Source: Fimbriimonadaceae bacterium (GTDB lineage Bacteria > Armatimonadota > Fimbriimonadia > Fimbriimonadales > Fimbriimonadaceae). Taken from it: 14,394 bases of DNA. Position numbers and translations under genes: made by a program. Positions 13,655-14,394 of this stretch are shown one piece after another. Below the pieces are notes generated by a model. It saw only the letters and a list, made by a program, of their open reading frames with translations. It was not told the origin of the DNA and did not search any database. The DNA lies in contig JAIBBE010000254.1 of the NCBI GenBank assembly GCA_019694835.1, positions 1-14,394 on the forward strand, in the 5' to 3' direction. Within the stretch, counting starts at the first letter, position 1; the number at the start of each line of letters is the position of its first letter.

Positions 13655-13668
13655 ATGATGGATATCAT
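13655..13668. promoter_or_regulatory. candidate Crp/Fnr-type operator 2
   Basis: ATGAT-GGAT-ATCAT has perfect half-sites with FNR spacing (consensus TTGAT-N4-ATCAA). It is centred about 36-42 bases before the two possible GTG starts of the ferredoxin gene. If that message is leaderless, this matches the -41.5 position of class II activation. This is inference from the sequence only. Confidence 0.5.
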
Positions 13669-13697
13669 GGTGGGCGGTTGCTCTGCGTGCAACCATA

Positions 13698-14309
13698 GTG
13701 GTTGTGAGTGAGCGGCAGTTCTACATAGACCCAAGCCGGTGCATCGGTTGCAACGCCTGCGTTCAGGCGTGCGCCGAGTGCGACACCCACCCGGGCGTTT
13801 CGATGATCCACTTGGAGCAAGTACAGCGCGCCGATACCGTTCAGACGACGCCGATCATCTGCATGCATTGCGACGAGCCCGCCTGCGCGATGGTGTGCCC
13901 AGCGGATGCCATCAAAAAGACGCCCGATGGAGTGGTTCAAAGCTCGCTCAAGCCGCGCTGTATCGGGTGCACGAATTGCCTGTTCGCTTGCCCATTCGGA
14001 GTGCCCAAGTACGACGTTGAGGTGGACCAGATGATGAAGTGCGACATGTGCTACGACCGCACTTCCATCGGACTCAAACCCATGTGCGCTACCGTATGCC
14101 CATCCGGTGCTTTGTTCTACGGGACGCCCGAAGAACTCGCCGCCGAACGCTCAGGAACCCCGATCAACGAGTTTATATTTGGCAATAAGAAGATTACTAC
14201 CAAGGTTCACCTGATGATGCCCCGAGGAACAAAACAACTCACGGTTAAACCTGATGCGGTCGTTCGTCGATCTGACCTTTTGACCGCCGTGCGACAAGTG
14301 GAGCGATAA
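13698..14309 (+). CDS. NrfC/DmsB/PsrB-like electron-transfer subunit with four [4Fe-4S] clusters
   Basis: This protein of 203 residues has four cysteine sets: C15-C18-C21-C25; C55-C58-C63-C67; C88-C91-C94-C98; and C115-C118-C130-C134. That is the order of the DMSO-reductase-family electron-transfer subunit (CxxCxxCxxxC, CxxC-x4-CxxxC, CxxCxxCxxxCP, CxxC-x11-CxxxC). Such subunits pass electrons between a quinol-linked membrane protein and a molybdopterin or other catalytic subunit. It has no signal peptide of its own. The start is GTG at 13698 or GTG at 13704, with no Shine-Dalgarno for either. Six bases separate it from the next gene, whose product has a Tat motif, so they form an operon. The catalytic partner lies beyond the window. 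Confidence 0.93.
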   Translation: MVVSERQFYIDPSRCIGCNACVQACAECDTHPGVSMIHLEQVQRADTVQTTPIICMHCDEPACAMVCPADAIKKTPDGVVQSSLKPRCIGCTNCLFACPFGVPKYDVEVDQMMKCDMCYDRTSIGLKPMCATVCPSGALFYGTPEELAAERSGTPINEFIFGNKKITTKVHLMMPRGTKQLTVKPDAVVRRSDLLTAVRQVER

Positions 14310-14315
14310 TCTAAC

Positions 14316-14394
14316 ATGAACGACAAGCTGAAAGAAGATTTTCCGATTGAGTGGGAAGACGACCACTTTGTGACCCGCCGTGAGTTCTTCAAGT
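14316..14394 (+). CDS. start of a Tat-exported protein, probably a redox subunit (cut by window end)
   Basis: Twenty-six codons from an ATG six bases after the ferredoxin stop are visible. They contain TRREFFK (residues 20-26), a close match to the twin-arginine (S/T)RRxFLK consensus, preceded by an acidic stretch (EWEDDHF). Twin-arginine signals are used for folded cofactor proteins such as Rieske or molybdopterin subunits. A Rieske [2Fe-2S] protein would fit this neighbourhood, but nothing visible proves it. Confidence 0.75.
   Translation, partial: MNDKLKEDFPIEWEDDHFVTRREFFK

Overview
The window looks like part of a Gram-negative bacterial chromosome. It encodes an outer-membrane beta-barrel ending in Phe, many signal-peptide proteins, and a four-cluster ferredoxin subunit. 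GTG starts are common and several genes have no clear Shine-Dalgarno. The protein mix would fit Armatimonadota (Fimbriimonadia-like) or a similar environmental lineage, but this is a weak guess; no marker gene is present.

Layout. (1) 1-2885 is a repeat-rich left part with two minus-strand genes: a DinB-like protein and a NamZ/DUF1343 exo-muramidase. Between and around them lie degenerate sequences resembling the 3' half of a tRNA (T-arm plus acceptor) and arrays of a 55-bp palindrome-bearing repeat. (2) 2888-11463 is a compact module. A six-gene minus-strand operon runs from about 9460 down to 2928: secreted metallophosphoesterase, YHYH/EF-hand protein, second metallophosphoesterase, HupE/UreJ-like membrane protein, secreted beta-rich protein, Spy/LTXXQ-like Gly/Gln-rich protein. 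The first five genes are joined by 4-nt overlaps. It is divergent from a two-component pair (OmpR-type regulator and histidine kinase). Each arm ends in a hairpin terminator. (3) A 140-bp repeat (2746-2885 and 11492-11631, same orientation, about 85% identical without gaps by my hand alignment) sits just outside both terminators, so the module is bracketed like an inserted cassette. No recombinase is in the window. (4) 11697-14394 is a respiratory-type region: a Crp/Fnr regulator, a convergent beta-barrel protein without a visible signal peptide, and a divergent NrfC/DmsB-like 4x[4Fe-4S] subunit followed by the start of a Tat-exported subunit. Two FNR/CRP-like palindromes lie between the divergent genes.

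How the genes may work together. The module looks like one regulated exported system: two phosphoesterases, a calcium-binding YHYH protein, a HupE-type (metal-linked) membrane protein and a Spy-like periplasmic protein, controlled by the divergent sensor kinase pair. Its substrate is unknown; phosphate-ester scavenging or metal handling are the main guesses. The right-hand region is probably an electron-transfer operon controlled by the nearby Crp/Fnr protein.
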